In this document: piece by piece, positions 1 to 8,971 of the stretch
Numbering within the stretch: position 1 is the stretch's first letter
Layout: every line of letters starts with the position of its first letter
Assembly: GCA_964011275.1 (NCBI GenBank)
Contig: CAXGOB010000051.1
Coordinates: 1-38,215 of the forward strand
Direction of reading: 5' to 3'
DNA: 38,215 nt
Origin: UBA7328 sp002471345
GTDB lineage: Bacteria > Bacteroidota > Bacteroidia > Chitinophagales > Saprospiraceae
Made by a program: the position numbers and the translations under genes
Notes under the pieces: generated by a model
Database searches by the model: none
The model's input: the letters and a program-made list of their open reading frames with translations, nothing else
What the model was told of the DNA's origin: nothing

Positions 1-33
1 GGACTTTGGACTTTGGACTTTGGACTTTGGACT
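1..33. repeat. 7-bp tandem repeat (ggacttt, about 4.7 copies)
   Basis: Four perfect copies of ggacttt followed by a partial ggact. The array begins at the first base of the window, so it may continue upstream. It lies just past the stop codon of the DUF1573 gene. No function can be assigned; it is a simple-sequence array of the kind prone to slippage. Confidence 0.9.
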
Positions 34-38
34 AAAAA

Positions 39-425
39 TCAATATTGATAGTCATAGTAAAGAAAGATGATAACTGGGTTTCCTTCTTCGTCTATATTTT
101 TAAGATAGACATCTATTGAAATCTCTTCTTCTTTCTCTTTCTCGTTACTATCAAAAGTGAAAGGGATTTCACCAGTTTCTCCTGGTTTTATTTTAGATTT
201 TGGCCAATTTGCTTTTGTGCATTCACAGGTAGAAACAAGCTCAATAACTACGTCTTCATCAGATACATTTGTGAACTTAAATAAAGAATCTACTTTTTCC
301 CCTTTTGTAACTTTACCAAGGTGAATCTGTTCTGTTTCAAATTCAATAAAGCCATTGGATTGGGCGTAGAAAAAAGAAGGAATCAATATAAATAGTACTG
401 AAAGCAATTTGGACATGGTGGTCAT
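39..425 (-). CDS. DUF1573 family exported protein
   Basis: A 128-residue protein with an N-terminal signal peptide: a hydrophobic stretch after MSKLL ends near YAQS. The rest matches DUF1573, a small immunoglobulin-like fold common in Bacteroidota. Visible hallmarks are a HLGKV strand, a KFTN strand, the Cys-containing TCECTKANWP segment and a following KPGETGEI turn. The molecular role of DUF1573 proteins is unknown; they act outside the cytoplasm. The first Met is used here, but the Met at codon 4 (base 416) gives an equally good signal peptide. The gene stands alone and is terminated by TGA. Confidence 0.85.
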   Translation of the reverse strand: MTTMSKLLSVLFILIPSFFYAQSNGFIEFETEQIHLGKVTKGEKVDSLFKFTNVSDEDVVIELVSTCECTKANWPKSKIKPGETGEIPFTFDSNEKEKEEEISIDVYLKNIDEEGNPVIIFLYYDYQY

Positions 426-519
426 AATTTTCTATAATTGATCAGGTAAAGAATTGATCTATTCAATAGACGCAAATCTCTATCCACTTCAGAACTTTTT
501 CAAGATTTTTAAGATAAAA

Positions 520-2712
520 TTAATGTTGTACAAGGATATGTCTTACTACATACTCCTCATCTAACTTTATTTTTAATACATATACTCCATTATCTAAACT
601 TGAAGTATTAATGGTATTATGAATATTGAGATCTGATGAATTCACCAGTTCTCCAGCTGTAGAATACATGCTTAATATTCCTATAGAAAAAGTCAAATCA
701 TGAATATCAATTTGCAAATGAGAATCAGCAGGTATAGGATAAAAGCTGACTTTTGAGAAAATCTCTGGATCATTTATCGATGTAACCTCTTCTAAAACAA
801 AAACCTCAGAATTCAATTCACAGCCTCTATCATCTATAACTTTTACAGAGTACATACCTGGAAACAGTTGCACCAGATCCTCATCATCAGAGAAGAATTC
901 ATCCTCCACCATCCAAGAATAAGAGTATGGAGGCGTTCCTCCATTTACTGTTATATCTATAGCTCCATCACCACTATTACTATTGGTTGGTCTCGTAGAT
1001 TGTGTCTCTACAAAAGCCAACACTTTAGGTTCAACAATCTCAAACTCACGTTCAAAAAAACATCCTGTGAAATCAGTAATAATAAATGAATAAATGCCAC
1101 TACTTAAGTCCTGGTCCCTATTTCCATTAGATATTTCTATAGAGAATGGCTCATTGTTGCCTGTGACACTTATGACAATTGCACCATCATTTGCACCTGT
1201 ACAACTGATCTGGGTGATGTCAGTTTCGACATTGATATCAGGTTCATTGATAATGACAACCTCACACATCGTGGTATTACCTGATTCATCAGTAGCTAGA
1301 TAAACATCACGTGTCTCCCCTACTGGGAAAGAGCCATTTATTCCGACACCTGAGATCAACTCTAATCTTGTATTGTTGCAATTATCCATTGTCACAGGTT
1401 GACTGTATGTAAAAACTGCACAAGTAGCTATTTGAAGAGTTTGTGATATACAAGTGATGACAGGTTTTACTTCATCCACAATTTCTACAGAGACCAATAC
1501 TGTAGCACTATTCCCAGATTGATCCGTAGCGGTAATAGTAAGTTGTGTCAGACCCACATCATCACAATCAAAAGATTTAGGACTCCAATCAATTTCTATA
1601 TTTTCATCACAATTGTCACTACTCGAGACATTGAAAGCATCCAAATTATCGAGGCCAATTACTGAACCATCATCTTGTAAGCTTAATGTAGCATTTGTGA
1701 TAGCTGAGAGATTCGGAGGTTCTTGATCTATAGCAAAAAGAGAAACATTGGCGACATCGATACAACCATTACTATCAGTGATGGATACTGTATATTGTCC
1801 AGGACCAATATTCCTTATAGTTTGTGTAGTCTCAGTGTTCGACCAAACATATGAATATGGAGGAGTTCCTCCTGACGTATTAGCAGATAAATCACTACTT
1901 TCATCATCGGAGCATTCTAATGGAGAAGTAGAAGTCAGCTCTGTTTCTAGGAGAGAAGGTTCAGCAATACTGAATTCTAGAATTACTTCTGAAGTTCCAT
2001 CTGATACTGTTACACTATGGCCACCAGCAGCCAATGCTACCGCCATTTGATCTGTTTCATTATTATCCCAAGCATAGGTGTAGTTTTCTTCTCCTCCTGA
2101 AGCATCTACTACAGCTGTACCATTTGAGTCTCCATTACACAACACATCCGTAGTTGATGATAGACTTGCAGAAAGAGCGTTACTTTCTGCTACGATAAAT
2201 GTGACTTTATTATTCACATATGTATCTCCTGATCTTGAGCCATTTCCATTTGCTAAGATCCCACTTATGTAAAAAGTCGCACTTCCTGATTCAGGAGCTG
2301 TCCAACTAGCCGAATATTCTATGATGTCGTCATTAAAGTTTTTAGCAGGCTCATGTTCGAAATAAGTTCTTCCTTGAAAAAATGAAGTAGTAGAGTTACT
2401 ACCTGGATCTGTAATTTCACCAACATCATTACCGCCAACATCAGTAGCTACCATCTGAAACCCACCTCTCTCTGCATTTCCACCGGTGACATTTAAGACC
2501 ACTGTAAATGGATAAGTCATTCCAGGCTCCACTTGATTAGGAATGCCCTCTATACTAATATTCCCATCAGCGTTGCCACTTCCGGTATGACAGCCTGATC
2601 TTGCACAAGTTCCATCAAAGGGGCCACCACTATTGCCTTGTGGAGGATTAGCAGAAAAGGAAAGAAATAGTATCCATGCAAATACTACAAGTGCTGAGCT
2701 ATATTTCTTCAT
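520..2712 (-). CDS. T9SS-exported protein with choice-of-anchor V domain, SprB repeats and C-terminal sorting domain
   Basis: A 730-residue protein beginning with a signal peptide (MKKYSSALVVFAW...). Residues about 22-175 look like the Reeler-like 'choice-of-anchor V' domain of Bacteroidota, including the conserved CARSGCH motif. About four SprB-type repeats follow (near 190-258, 266-326, 503-568 and 573-645), recognisable by CNGDSNG, GGTPPYSYVW, GGTPPYSYSW and GMYSVKV elements. Between them (about 330-490) is HYR-like sequence with NCDENIE and DQSGNSA. The last ~75 residues (FYPIPADSHLQID to the C-terminus) are a type A T9SS sorting domain. The protein is therefore predicted to be exported and displayed or released at the cell surface. 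Its ligand is unknown. Confidence 0.85.
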   Translation of the reverse strand: MKKYSSALVVFAWILFLSFSANPPQGNSGGPFDGTCARSGCHTGSGNADGNISIEGIPNQVEPGMTYPFTVVLNVTGGNAERGGFQMVATDVGGNDVGEITDPGSNSTTSFFQGRTYFEHEPAKNFNDDIIEYSASWTAPESGSATFYISGILANGNGSRSGDTYVNNKVTFIVAESNALSASLSSTTDVLCNGDSNGTAVVDASGGEENYTYAWDNNETDQMAVALAAGGHSVTVSDGTSEVILEFSIAEPSLLETELTSTSPLECSDDESSDLSANTSGGTPPYSYVWSNTETTQTIRNIGPGQYTVSITDSNGCIDVANVSLFAIDQEPPNLSAITNATLSLQDDGSVIGLDNLDAFNVSSSDNCDENIEIDWSPKSFDCDDVGLTQLTITATDQSGNSATVLVSVEIVDEVKPVITCISQTLQIATCAVFTYSQPVTMDNCNNTRLELISGVGINGSFPVGETRDVYLATDESGNTTMCEVVIINEPDINVETDITQISCTGANDGAIVISVTGNNEPFSIEISNGNRDQDLSSGIYSFIITDFTGCFFEREFEIVEPKVLAFVETQSTRPTNSNSGDGAIDITVNGGTPPYSYSWMVEDEFFSDDEDLVQLFPGMYSVKVIDDRGCELNSEVFVLEEVTSINDPEIFSKVSFYPIPADSHLQIDIHDLTFSIGILSMYSTAGELVNSSDLNIHNTINTSSLDNGVYVLKIKLDEEYVVRHILVQH

Positions 2713-2847
2713 TTGAATTATTTCTAGTAAATCATTGATAATCTACTGATTACGCATATAAAAATAGACAATAAATGAAATTCAACGAAACAATAAATTA
2801 ATGAAAACAAAATGAAGCAATTTTGAAATCATCATCCTTATGGTGTT

Positions 2848-3183
2848 TTACCTAGCCCAGAACAAATAGTTGTCAAATTGGACATAATTAAAAAGTGCGA
2901 CGAGAATTGTAGTTAATATTATAAAAACAATAATAGCTTTCATTAGAGTTATAACAAGGTCTGATTTTACATCCTTTTTGATTCTCTTAGTCATCATATC
3001 GTATTCTATTTTTGAATAACTTTTTGGCACAAAAATTCTTTCATTATTGTATGCCTTCATTTTGCTCATTCTTATTTTTTTAGCTCTTTCTCGAAAACTT
3101 GAAATTGCCTTTTTATTAGAAGTAAGACTTCTATTATATCTCAATGATAGAATTGCACTGCTTGCTGATCCTGCCCACCCCAT
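2848..3183 (-). CDS. Small membrane protein of unknown function
   Basis: A 111-residue protein, not assigned to a named family. The N-terminal ~45 residues are basic and Ser/Arg-rich (SSAILSLRYNRSL, FRERAKKIR), reminiscent of short Bacteroidota proteins that begin with a Gly-rich start and a 'SLKYNR'-like helix. A basic region is followed by one hydrophobic segment at about 80-100, predicted to be a transmembrane helix, and a short aromatic tail. It is a single gene between the T9SS cargo gene and ftsY, with about 160 bp of non-coding sequence on its ftsY side. The absence of a better competing frame supports it as real. Confidence 0.55.
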   Translation of the reverse strand: MGWAGSASSAILSLRYNRSLTSNKKAISSFRERAKKIRMSKMKAYNNERIFVPKSYSKIEYDMMTKRIKKDVKSDLVITLMKAIIVFIILTTILVALFNYVQFDNYLFWAR

Positions 3184-3344
3184 AGCTCATTTTTTGATAA
3201 TGAAATAATCTTTGACTATCTCTTATAAAATGATCATTTGCGGCTTAGGAATCATCTTATCTCGACAGAAATAAGGAGAAATGCGACAATATCGAAAGGA
3301 AATATTGAATGAAAATTCTTGAAATACTGCTGTGGGAAGCTGTT

Positions 3345-4298
3345 CTATGTAAATAAAGAATCTACAAAAGCTTCTTTGTTAAAGACCTGAAGTTGCTCGA
3401 TACCTTCTCCAACACCAATGTATTTGATCGGAACTTTAAATTGATCACTAATTCCTATCGCTACACCTCCTTTAGCTGTTCCATCTAGCTTTGTAAGAGC
3501 TAAGGACGATACGTCTGTGGCTTCGGTGAATCTGGTAGCTTGTTCTATAGCGTTTTGACCTGTTGTAGCATCTAACACCAACATGACGTCATGAGGAGCA
3601 CCATCCATTTTTTTTGCTATTGAATTTCTGATTTTAGTAAGTTCTTTCATCAGATATAGCTTAGTATGAAGCCTTCCAGCTGTGTCTATTATAGCGACAT
3701 CATAATCTTCGTTTATGGCTTCTTGTACAGCTTCATAAGCCACTGCCGCTGGATCCGTATTCATTCCCTTGGCATAAAATCCACATCCTACTCTATCAGC
3801 CCAAACTTTGAGTTGATCTACTGCTGCAGCCCTAAATGTATCTCCAGCACCTAATAATACTTTATACCCTAACGCTTTATACTGATAGGCCAATTTTCCA
3901 ATGGTCGTTGTCTTCCCTACCCCATTTACACCAACAACAAGTATGACATGTGGCTTCTTTTCATTGGGTAGACTATAGTCTTCAATGTTCTTAGTGTTAT
4001 TCTCAGTGAGAATATCAACAATAACCTTTTTGAGAATTTCATTAAGCTCTTCTGTATTGATATACTTGTCTTGAGCAACTTTACCTTCTAACTTCTCAAT
4101 AATCTTAATGGTAGTATCTAGACCTACATCGGATTGGATTAAAATATTCTCTAATTCATCTAGAAAGCTTTCATCTACTGTAGACTTTCCTGCTACCGCT
4201 TTAGTAATCTTGCCAAAAAAACCTTCCTTAGTTTTCTCAAGACCTTTGTCGAGTTCCTCTTTTTTATCTCTTGAAAAGTACTTTTTGAAAAAACTCAT
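3345..4298 (-). CDS. ftsY: Signal recognition particle receptor FtsY
   Basis: A 317-residue SRP-receptor GTPase that docks ribosome-SRP complexes at the membrane. The helical N domain spans about residues 15-95 and the G domain about 115-317. Visible motifs are the P-loop GVNGVGKTT (123-131), DTFRAAA (153-159), DTAGR (205-209) and TKLDGTAKGG near the C-terminus. The long acidic A domain of E. coli FtsY is missing, as is usual in Bacteroidota. It follows the rpmB-rpmG-DUF4295 genes on the same strand, a conserved order in this phylum, but a hairpin lies between them, so it probably has its own promoter or relies on read-through. Stop codon TAG. Confidence 0.97.
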   Translation of the reverse strand: MSFFKKYFSRDKKEELDKGLEKTKEGFFGKITKAVAGKSTVDESFLDELENILIQSDVGLDTTIKIIEKLEGKVAQDKYINTEELNEILKKVIVDILTENNTKNIEDYSLPNEKKPHVILVVGVNGVGKTTTIGKLAYQYKALGYKVLLGAGDTFRAAAVDQLKVWADRVGCGFYAKGMNTDPAAVAYEAVQEAINEDYDVAIIDTAGRLHTKLYLMKELTKIRNSIAKKMDGAPHDVMLVLDATTGQNAIEQATRFTEATDVSSLALTKLDGTAKGGVAIGISDQFKVPIKYIGVGEGIEQLQVFNKEAFVDSLFT

Positions 4299-4370
4299 AG
4301 CCGATTTATAATATGGACAAATGTTGCCTTTGTAAATTGAAGAATGGTATTCAGAATAACATGATACACA

Positions 4371-4403
4371 AAAGGCTTTTTTCTAATGTAGAAAAAAGCC
4401 TTT
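4371..4403 (-). terminator. Hairpin terminator after the ribosomal protein operon
   Basis: Two perfect 14-bp inverted arms (4371-4384 and 4390-4403) flank a 5-nt loop. Each arm contains a GGC/GCC core and a run of six A or T. Read on the minus strand, it follows the DUF4295 stop codon by about 35 nt and ends in TTTTGTG. It would end or attenuate transcription before ftsY. Confidence 0.65.
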
Positions 4404-4437
4404 CGTTTAATGAATTCTTGATTAGTGGCAGGAAATC

Positions 4438-4614
4438 TTACTTGTTATTAGAAAAGAATTCCTGAACTTTATCCTTATGGATGATTACTTCTTTGTAAGT
4501 ATATTTTCCCGTCACTGGGTCTTTGATACTTTTGATCACTTTGGCATGATCTCTACCTGAACCAGCATTTGCAGCTCTCTGAGCTACTCTGGCATTTTTC
4601 GATACTTTAGCCAT
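4438..4614 (-). CDS. DUF4295 family small protein
   Basis: A 58-residue protein starting MAKVSKNARVAQRA and ending DKVQEFFSNNK. It has the VIKSIKDPVTGKYTYKE core typical of DUF4295. This short basic protein is encoded next to rpmG and ftsY in most Bacteroidota and is presumed to be ribosome-associated, although that has not been shown here. The ATG lies 6 nt downstream of the rpmG stop, so the two are co-transcribed. It is easily missed because of its length. Confidence 0.9.
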   Translation of the reverse strand: MAKVSKNARVAQRAANAGSGRDHAKVIKSIKDPVTGKYTYKEVIIHKDKVQEFFSNNK

Positions 4615-4620
4615 CTTAAA

Positions 4621-4809
4621 TTACTTTATTTCTTTATGAATGGTATACTTTTTCAAAATAGGATTAAATTTCTTAATCTCTAATCTGTCAGGAGTGTTTT
4701 TTCTATTCTTCTGAGTTACATATCTCGATGTTCCAGACTGTCCACTTGACTTGTGTTCAGTACACTCTACTATTACCTGTTGTCTGTTACCTTTTGATTT
4801 TTTTGCCAT
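4621..4809 (-). CDS. rpmG: 50S ribosomal protein L33
   Basis: A 62-residue large-subunit protein. It starts MAKKSKGNRQQVIVECTEHK and continues with the SRYVTQKNRKNTPDRLEIKK segment diagnostic of L33. It has a single Cys rather than paired CxxC motifs, so it is the zinc-independent form. It lies 11 nt downstream of rpmB and 6 nt upstream of the DUF4295 gene, in one operon. Confidence 0.97.
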   Translation of the reverse strand: MAKKSKGNRQQVIVECTEHKSSGQSGTSRYVTQKNRKNTPDRLEIKKFNPILKKYTIHKEIK

Positions 4810-4820
4810 GATCTCGGTTT

Positions 4821-5078
4821 TTAAGCTTTAGTCATGTCCACACCGTGGTCCACTCCTTTTCTTTCTAATTTATTTAGGTACTCATAGAGGCCTAATTTAT
4901 TAATAGTACGCATTGCCGATGTACTCAATTTAAGTGTAACCCACTTATTCAATTCTGGAATGTAATACTTCTTCTTCTGTAGATTAGGAAGAAATCTTCT
5001 TCTAGTTCGGTTATTGGCGCGAGAAACGTTATTCCCTGTGATCGGCCTTTTTCCTGTAAGTTGACAAACTCTTGACAT
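4821..5078 (-). CDS. rpmB: 50S ribosomal protein L28
   Basis: An 85-residue large-subunit protein, recognised by the N-terminal CQLTGKRPITGNNVSRANN, the RRRFLPNLQ segment and the C-terminal RTINKLGLYEYL. It is the first gene of the rpmB-rpmG-DUF4295 operon. A good Bacteroidota-type promoter box lies about 70 bp upstream of its ATG. Confidence 0.97.
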   Translation of the reverse strand: MSRVCQLTGKRPITGNNVSRANNRTRRRFLPNLQKKKYYIPELNKWVTLKLSTSAMRTINKLGLYEYLNKLERKGVDHGVDMTKA

Positions 5079-5145
5079 TATTATCTAATATTTCATCAAT
5101 CCTCCAGTAAAATTCTTTTAGATCGATTTTTTTCAAAATGGAGTG

Positions 5146-5182
5146 CAAAGGTATATATTTTATTAGATAAAAATAAAGTCAA
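5146..5182 (-). promoter_or_regulatory. Predicted promoter of the rpmB operon
   Basis: On the minus strand TACCTTTG (5146-5153) fits the Bacteroidota -7 consensus TAnnTTTG, and TTGAC (5178-5182) lies about 24 nt upstream as a possible -33 element. Both are directly upstream of rpmB, leaving an untranslated leader of roughly 60 nt. Confidence 0.5.
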
Positions 5183-5192
5183 TGGTCAAGGA

Positions 5193-5519
5193 TTAATTAT
5201 TCTTTTTTCTCTTTGATTTATATGGAACTTCATAGTCTAAGATTATGGCATCTTGTAAGACCATTTCTACAAGTTCTAATTGTTGATAATCTATGCCTTT
5301 TAGATCAAACCCTCCTACTTGTTTTCTGCCTTTGAAATTCAACACATCTGCTTGATGAACCAATTCGATTCCTCTTGTAAATGCTAATTCTACAGTATCA
5401 TTCTTAATTGGATTGATATAGCAAATCCAGCTTTTCAATGAATAAAATGGAATTTCATATTTATCATTTGATTCCAAATTATAATTCTCAGTGAATAACC
5501 TATGAAGATATTCAGTCAC
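5193..5519 (-). CDS. DUF1801 domain protein
   Basis: At least 108 residues matching the DUF1801 fold (YdhG/frataxin-like), a small cytoplasmic domain of uncertain function. Visible core elements are the KYEIPFYSLKSWICYINP strand pair, VELAFTRG, the Lys-rich FKGRKQVGG turn and a final helix. The start is unclear. The GTG at 5517-5519 is the first usual start codon. The reading frame stays open up to a TAA at 5604-5606, however, and codes for plausible family sequence (LLGLSENQLEVTEYLHRLF) with no ATG, GTG or TTG in that extension. Translation may begin at a rare codon such as ATT at 5577-5579. The gene is monocistronic. Confidence 0.7.
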   Translation of the reverse strand: MTEYLHRLFTENYNLESNDKYEIPFYSLKSWICYINPIKNDTVELAFTRGIELVHQADVLNFKGRKQVGGFDLKGIDYQQLELVEMVLQDAIILDYEVPYKSKRKKNN

Positions 5520-5689
5520 TTCGAGCTGATTTTCACTTAAACCTAAGAGAAATTTGTCTTGTATTTCTTCTAAATCAATTGTGTGAATGGTTATGGAATG
5601 TAATTATTTAAAGATCAAATTTCCTCATTAATGTACAATTCGATATTTTACAGTGCCACTCAATTAGGCTATCCATAAATAACGGTAAA

Positions 5690-7015
5690 ATGAAAAATAA
5701 ATCAACAAAGAGAAGACAATTTATAAAAACTACTGCAGCCGTATCTGGAGCAGCTTTACTAAACCCGATGTCTATTCATGCTTCAGCATATGTGAAAGGT
5801 GAAGATCACATCGATGTAGCATTAATAGGATGTGGAGGAAGAGGAACTGGTGCTGCACTGCAAGCATTAAAAGCAAAGAGTAATGTAAGAATTGTAGCTA
5901 TGGCTGATGCTTTTCAAGATCAAATAGACAAATGCTATGGCTATATAAATGAACATCATGAAGGAAGCCCTGATCAAATAGCAGTTAAAGACAACAATAA
6001 ATATGCTGGATTTGAAGGTTATAAAGAAGCTATAGATCAAGCCGATGTAGTAATCCTTACTACTCCACCAGGATTCAGACCATATCATTTTGAATACGCT
6101 ATAGAAAAAGGGAAACATGTATTCATGGAAAAACCTGTGGCTGTAGATGCTCCTGGGATTAGAAAAGTATTAGCGGCAGGAGAAAAAGCAAAACAGAAAA
6201 AACTCAATGTAGTCGTAGGGCTGCAGCGACATTACCAAACCAACTATTTGGAGGCCATAAAAAGAATTAATAATGGAGACATAGGAAAGATACTTTCAGG
6301 TCAAGTTTATTGGAATAGTGCAGGAGTATGGGTAAGAGAAAGAAAAGCAAGTCAAACAGAAATGGAGTACCAAATGAGAAATTGGTACTATTTCAACTGG
6401 CTTTGTGGAGACCATATTCTAGAACAGCACATCCATAATATTGATGTAGCGAATTGGTTTGTGGGAGAATATCCGTCTATGGCTCAAGGAATGGGAGGAA
6501 GAGAAGTCCGAACTGGTATGGATCATGGAGAAATTTTTGATCATCACTTTGTAGAGTTCACTTATCCTAGTGGAGCAGTAATATCCAGTCAATGTAGACA
6601 TCAGAAAGGTTGCATGAGTCGAGTATCAGAGACATTTCAAGGGACAAAAGGCTCGGTTTCTACTGAAGGCAATTCCACAAAAATGATGGCGCATAGCGGT
6701 GAAATGATCCTAAATCATAAAGGAAAAGGTGATGCAAATCCATATCAGGTAGAACATGATAGATTGTTCGAGTCCATTATGGATGGTGGACTTATCAGTG
6801 ATACAGAAAATGGTGCAAAAAGTACAATGACAGCTATTTTAGGTCGGATGGCTACTTACTCAGGAAATGTAGTCAAATGGGACGAGGCTTTGGCTTCTGA
6901 TCTAAGCATTGGAATCAATCCTGATCAATGGGATTGGAAAAACAACCCTCCTACATTACCAGATAGTGAAGGAAGATATGCTATTCCTATTCCGGGAGTG
7001 ACGAAAGTATTATAA
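5690..7015 (+). CDS. Gfo/Idh/MocA family oxidoreductase, Tat-exported
   Basis: A 441-residue NAD(P)-dependent sugar/inositol dehydrogenase-type protein. The N-terminus has a twin-Arg signal (KRRQFIK, then a hydrophobic stretch to about residue 32), so the folded enzyme is sent to the periplasm. The Rossmann motif GCGGRG is at 47-52 and the family's EKPVAVD motif follows near residue 150. The C-terminal half carries the substrate domain with HILEQHIHNIDVANW. Tat-exported members in Bacteroidota often act on glycans, some as NAD-retaining glycosidases; the substrate cannot be read from sequence. It is a single gene on the plus strand followed by a small membrane protein gene. Confidence 0.9.
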   Translation: MKNKSTKRRQFIKTTAAVSGAALLNPMSIHASAYVKGEDHIDVALIGCGGRGTGAALQALKAKSNVRIVAMADAFQDQIDKCYGYINEHHEGSPDQIAVKDNNKYAGFEGYKEAIDQADVVILTTPPGFRPYHFEYAIEKGKHVFMEKPVAVDAPGIRKVLAAGEKAKQKKLNVVVGLQRHYQTNYLEAIKRINNGDIGKILSGQVYWNSAGVWVRERKASQTEMEYQMRNWYYFNWLCGDHILEQHIHNIDVANWFVGEYPSMAQGMGGREVRTGMDHGEIFDHHFVEFTYPSGAVISSQCRHQKGCMSRVSETFQGTKGSVSTEGNSTKMMAHSGEMILNHKGKGDANPYQVEHDRLFESIMDGGLISDTENGAKSTMTAILGRMATYSGNVVKWDEALASDLSIGINPDQWDWKNNPPTLPDSEGRYAIPIPGVTKVL

Positions 7016-7099
7016 GCCTGAAGAGAAAAGAGTATTTATATATTGAAGTGATTTAAAAATTAAATTTTACAACTTAATGTTAATTCAAAATTTAATTAC

Positions 7100-7363
7100 A
7101 TGGGTTTACAAAGAATTATAATTTGGCTCATCTTGGGAGCAATCTCTGGATGGATAGCTGGTCAGTTAATGAAAGGACGAGGATTTGGACTTGTTGGCAA
7201 TATCGTAGTAGGTATATTAGGCAGTTTCATTGGCGGATGGCTAGGAGGAAAATTAGGTATATATGAAGCTACTGTAGGTGGATTAAGTCTTCCAAGTATT
7301 CTTACTTCTGTAGGAGGTGCAGTGGTCCTTTTATTTATTATTGGATTAGTGAAAAAATCATAA
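7100..7363 (+). CDS. GlsB/YeaQ/YmgE family stress membrane protein
   Basis: An 87-residue protein with three hydrophobic helices and the Gly-rich family signature: GAISGWIAGQLMKGRG, then GNIVVGILGSFIGGWLGG. Members ('transglycosylase-associated protein') are small inner-membrane proteins often induced by stress; their biochemical role is unknown. It lies 84 bp downstream of the oxidoreductase gene and is closed by a strong hairpin terminator. Confidence 0.9.
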   Translation: MGLQRIIIWLILGAISGWIAGQLMKGRGFGLVGNIVVGILGSFIGGWLGGKLGIYEATVGGLSLPSILTSVGGAVVLLFIIGLVKKS

Positions 7364-7401
7364 ATATTTAAGAACATACAATGATATTTTCAAAACAAAA
7401 A

Positions 7402-7430
7402 AGCACTTTTGATTCTCAACCAAAAGTGCT
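7402..7430. terminator. Bidirectional intrinsic terminator
   Basis: A perfect 10-bp stem (agcacttttg at 7402-7411, caaaagtgct at 7421-7430) encloses a 9-nt loop and is followed by eight T. An A-rich run on the other side gives a T-run on the minus strand. It separates the convergent GlsB-like and nhaC genes. Confidence 0.9.
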
Positions 7431-7447
7431 TTTTTTTTGATCAGATC

Positions 7448-8893
7448 TTATTTTATCAATTGCTTAATCTTGATTCCAAGAGCAGCAAATATCAATGTCA
7501 TAAAAGGGCTGATATAACTAAAGAAGGTATAAACAAAGTAATCGAATACCGATACTCCTAGAACCCCACTATGATATGCACCACAAGTATTCCACGGAAT
7601 AAGTACTGAAGTGACTGTACCTGAATCTTCTAATGTTCTACTCAGATTCTCAGGAGCTAGGCCCTTTTCTCGATAGGCTGTATCAAACATTTTACCTGGA
7701 ACTACTATGGCTAAATACTGATCTGAAGCTGTTACATTAATAGCCAAACAACTAGCAACAGTACTAGCAAATAATCCAAAAGTAGATTTGGCCATGGAAA
7801 GTAACGCCGCACTTATACGCTGTAAAGCTCCTATCGCATCCATGATACCACCAAAAACAAGAGCGCACATGATTAACCAAATTGTACCCATCATACCGCT
7901 CATCCCTCCTGTACTAAATAATTCATTGAGTATAGGGTTACTTGATTCAACCACCGTGGACACGGTCAGCGCATCCATAACGCCTCTATAACCAGAAACA
8001 AACGTCAAGCTATCTGACCCACCAATGGTAGCGACCACATCTGGTTGGAAAATTAAGGCGAATACACCGCCCAAAAGGCTTCCTATGAGCAAAGCAATTA
8101 AAGGTTTCGTCTTTTTCATGATTAACCCAATTACAACTAATGGAACTATCATCAGAAATATATTGACATTATATGCCGCTTTGATATCAGTAAGCAATTG
8201 AGCAGTATCTGTTCCTCCAGTAGTTTCGATGCCAAAACTGATTATAACAAATAATATCAGTGTCACTGTGATAGTAGGAATTGTAGTAAGTGACATATAC
8301 CTGATATGAGAGAACAATTCTGCTCCTGACATCGACGCAGCCAAATTAGTAGTATCACTAAGTGGCGACATTTTATCTCCAAAATAGGCACCTGAAAGTA
8401 CGGCTCCTGCTGCCATTCCAGGAGATATGCCAATTGCTTTGGCAATACCTATCAGTGCAATTCCTACCGTTGCTGATGTAGTCCATGAACTACCAGTTGC
8501 CAAAGAAATGACTGCACAAATCACAACAGAAGCAGGTAAAAATATACTAGGACTCAAAATCTTGAGACCTCCATATATAAGAGTAGGAATAATACCGCTC
8601 AACATCCAAGTACCTGCTAAGGAGCCTACTAATAGTAGTATCAGTAGAGCATTTGTAGTTGATTTTAAGTTATCAGCGACCTCATTAATCATAGCTGTAT
8701 AACTTACCTTATTCATAAATCCAACAATAGCTGCTACCGCTGCACCAATAAGTAAAATAAATTGGTTTGATCCACTTAGAGCATCATCTCCGTATACATA
8801 GACATTCCAAGCTAAAAGGCATACTAATACAATTATGGGCAGTAATGCCTCCCAAATATTGAGCTCCTTGTTTTCTATGATTTTATCTTCCAT
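7448..8893 (-). CDS. nhaC: Na+/H+ antiporter NhaC family
   Basis: A 481-residue inner-membrane protein with about a dozen hydrophobic helices, matching NhaC antiporters that exchange Na+ for H+. Visible conserved elements are GSSWTTSATVGIALIGIA (the NhaC GTSWGT-like site), GAVLSGAYFGDKMSPLSDTTNLA (substrate-site helix), and near the C-terminus TASDQYLAIVVPGKMF and EDSGTVTSVLIPWNTCGAY. The length is normal. It is a single gene with no regulatory partner next to it. It would support sodium and pH homeostasis, in line with a marine habitat. Specificity within the family (malate/lactate versus plain Na+/H+) cannot be decided. Confidence 0.93.
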   Translation of the reverse strand: MEDKIIENKELNIWEALLPIIVLVCLLAWNVYVYGDDALSGSNQFILLIGAAVAAIVGFMNKVSYTAMINEVADNLKSTTNALLILLLVGSLAGTWMLSGIIPTLIYGGLKILSPSIFLPASVVICAVISLATGSSWTTSATVGIALIGIAKAIGISPGMAAGAVLSGAYFGDKMSPLSDTTNLAASMSGAELFSHIRYMSLTTIPTITVTLILFVIISFGIETTGGTDTAQLLTDIKAAYNVNIFLMIVPLVVIGLIMKKTKPLIALLIGSLLGGVFALIFQPDVVATIGGSDSLTFVSGYRGVMDALTVSTVVESSNPILNELFSTGGMSGMMGTIWLIMCALVFGGIMDAIGALQRISAALLSMAKSTFGLFASTVASCLAINVTASDQYLAIVVPGKMFDTAYREKGLAPENLSRTLEDSGTVTSVLIPWNTCGAYHSGVLGVSVFDYFVYTFFSYISPFMTLIFAALGIKIKQLIK

Positions 8894-8971
8894 ACTTATT
8901 TATGTGATTTAAGGAAGGTAAGATACAAGTTGTGAATAAAAGGAGAAGAGAAGTGAAGAATTAATATGTTA

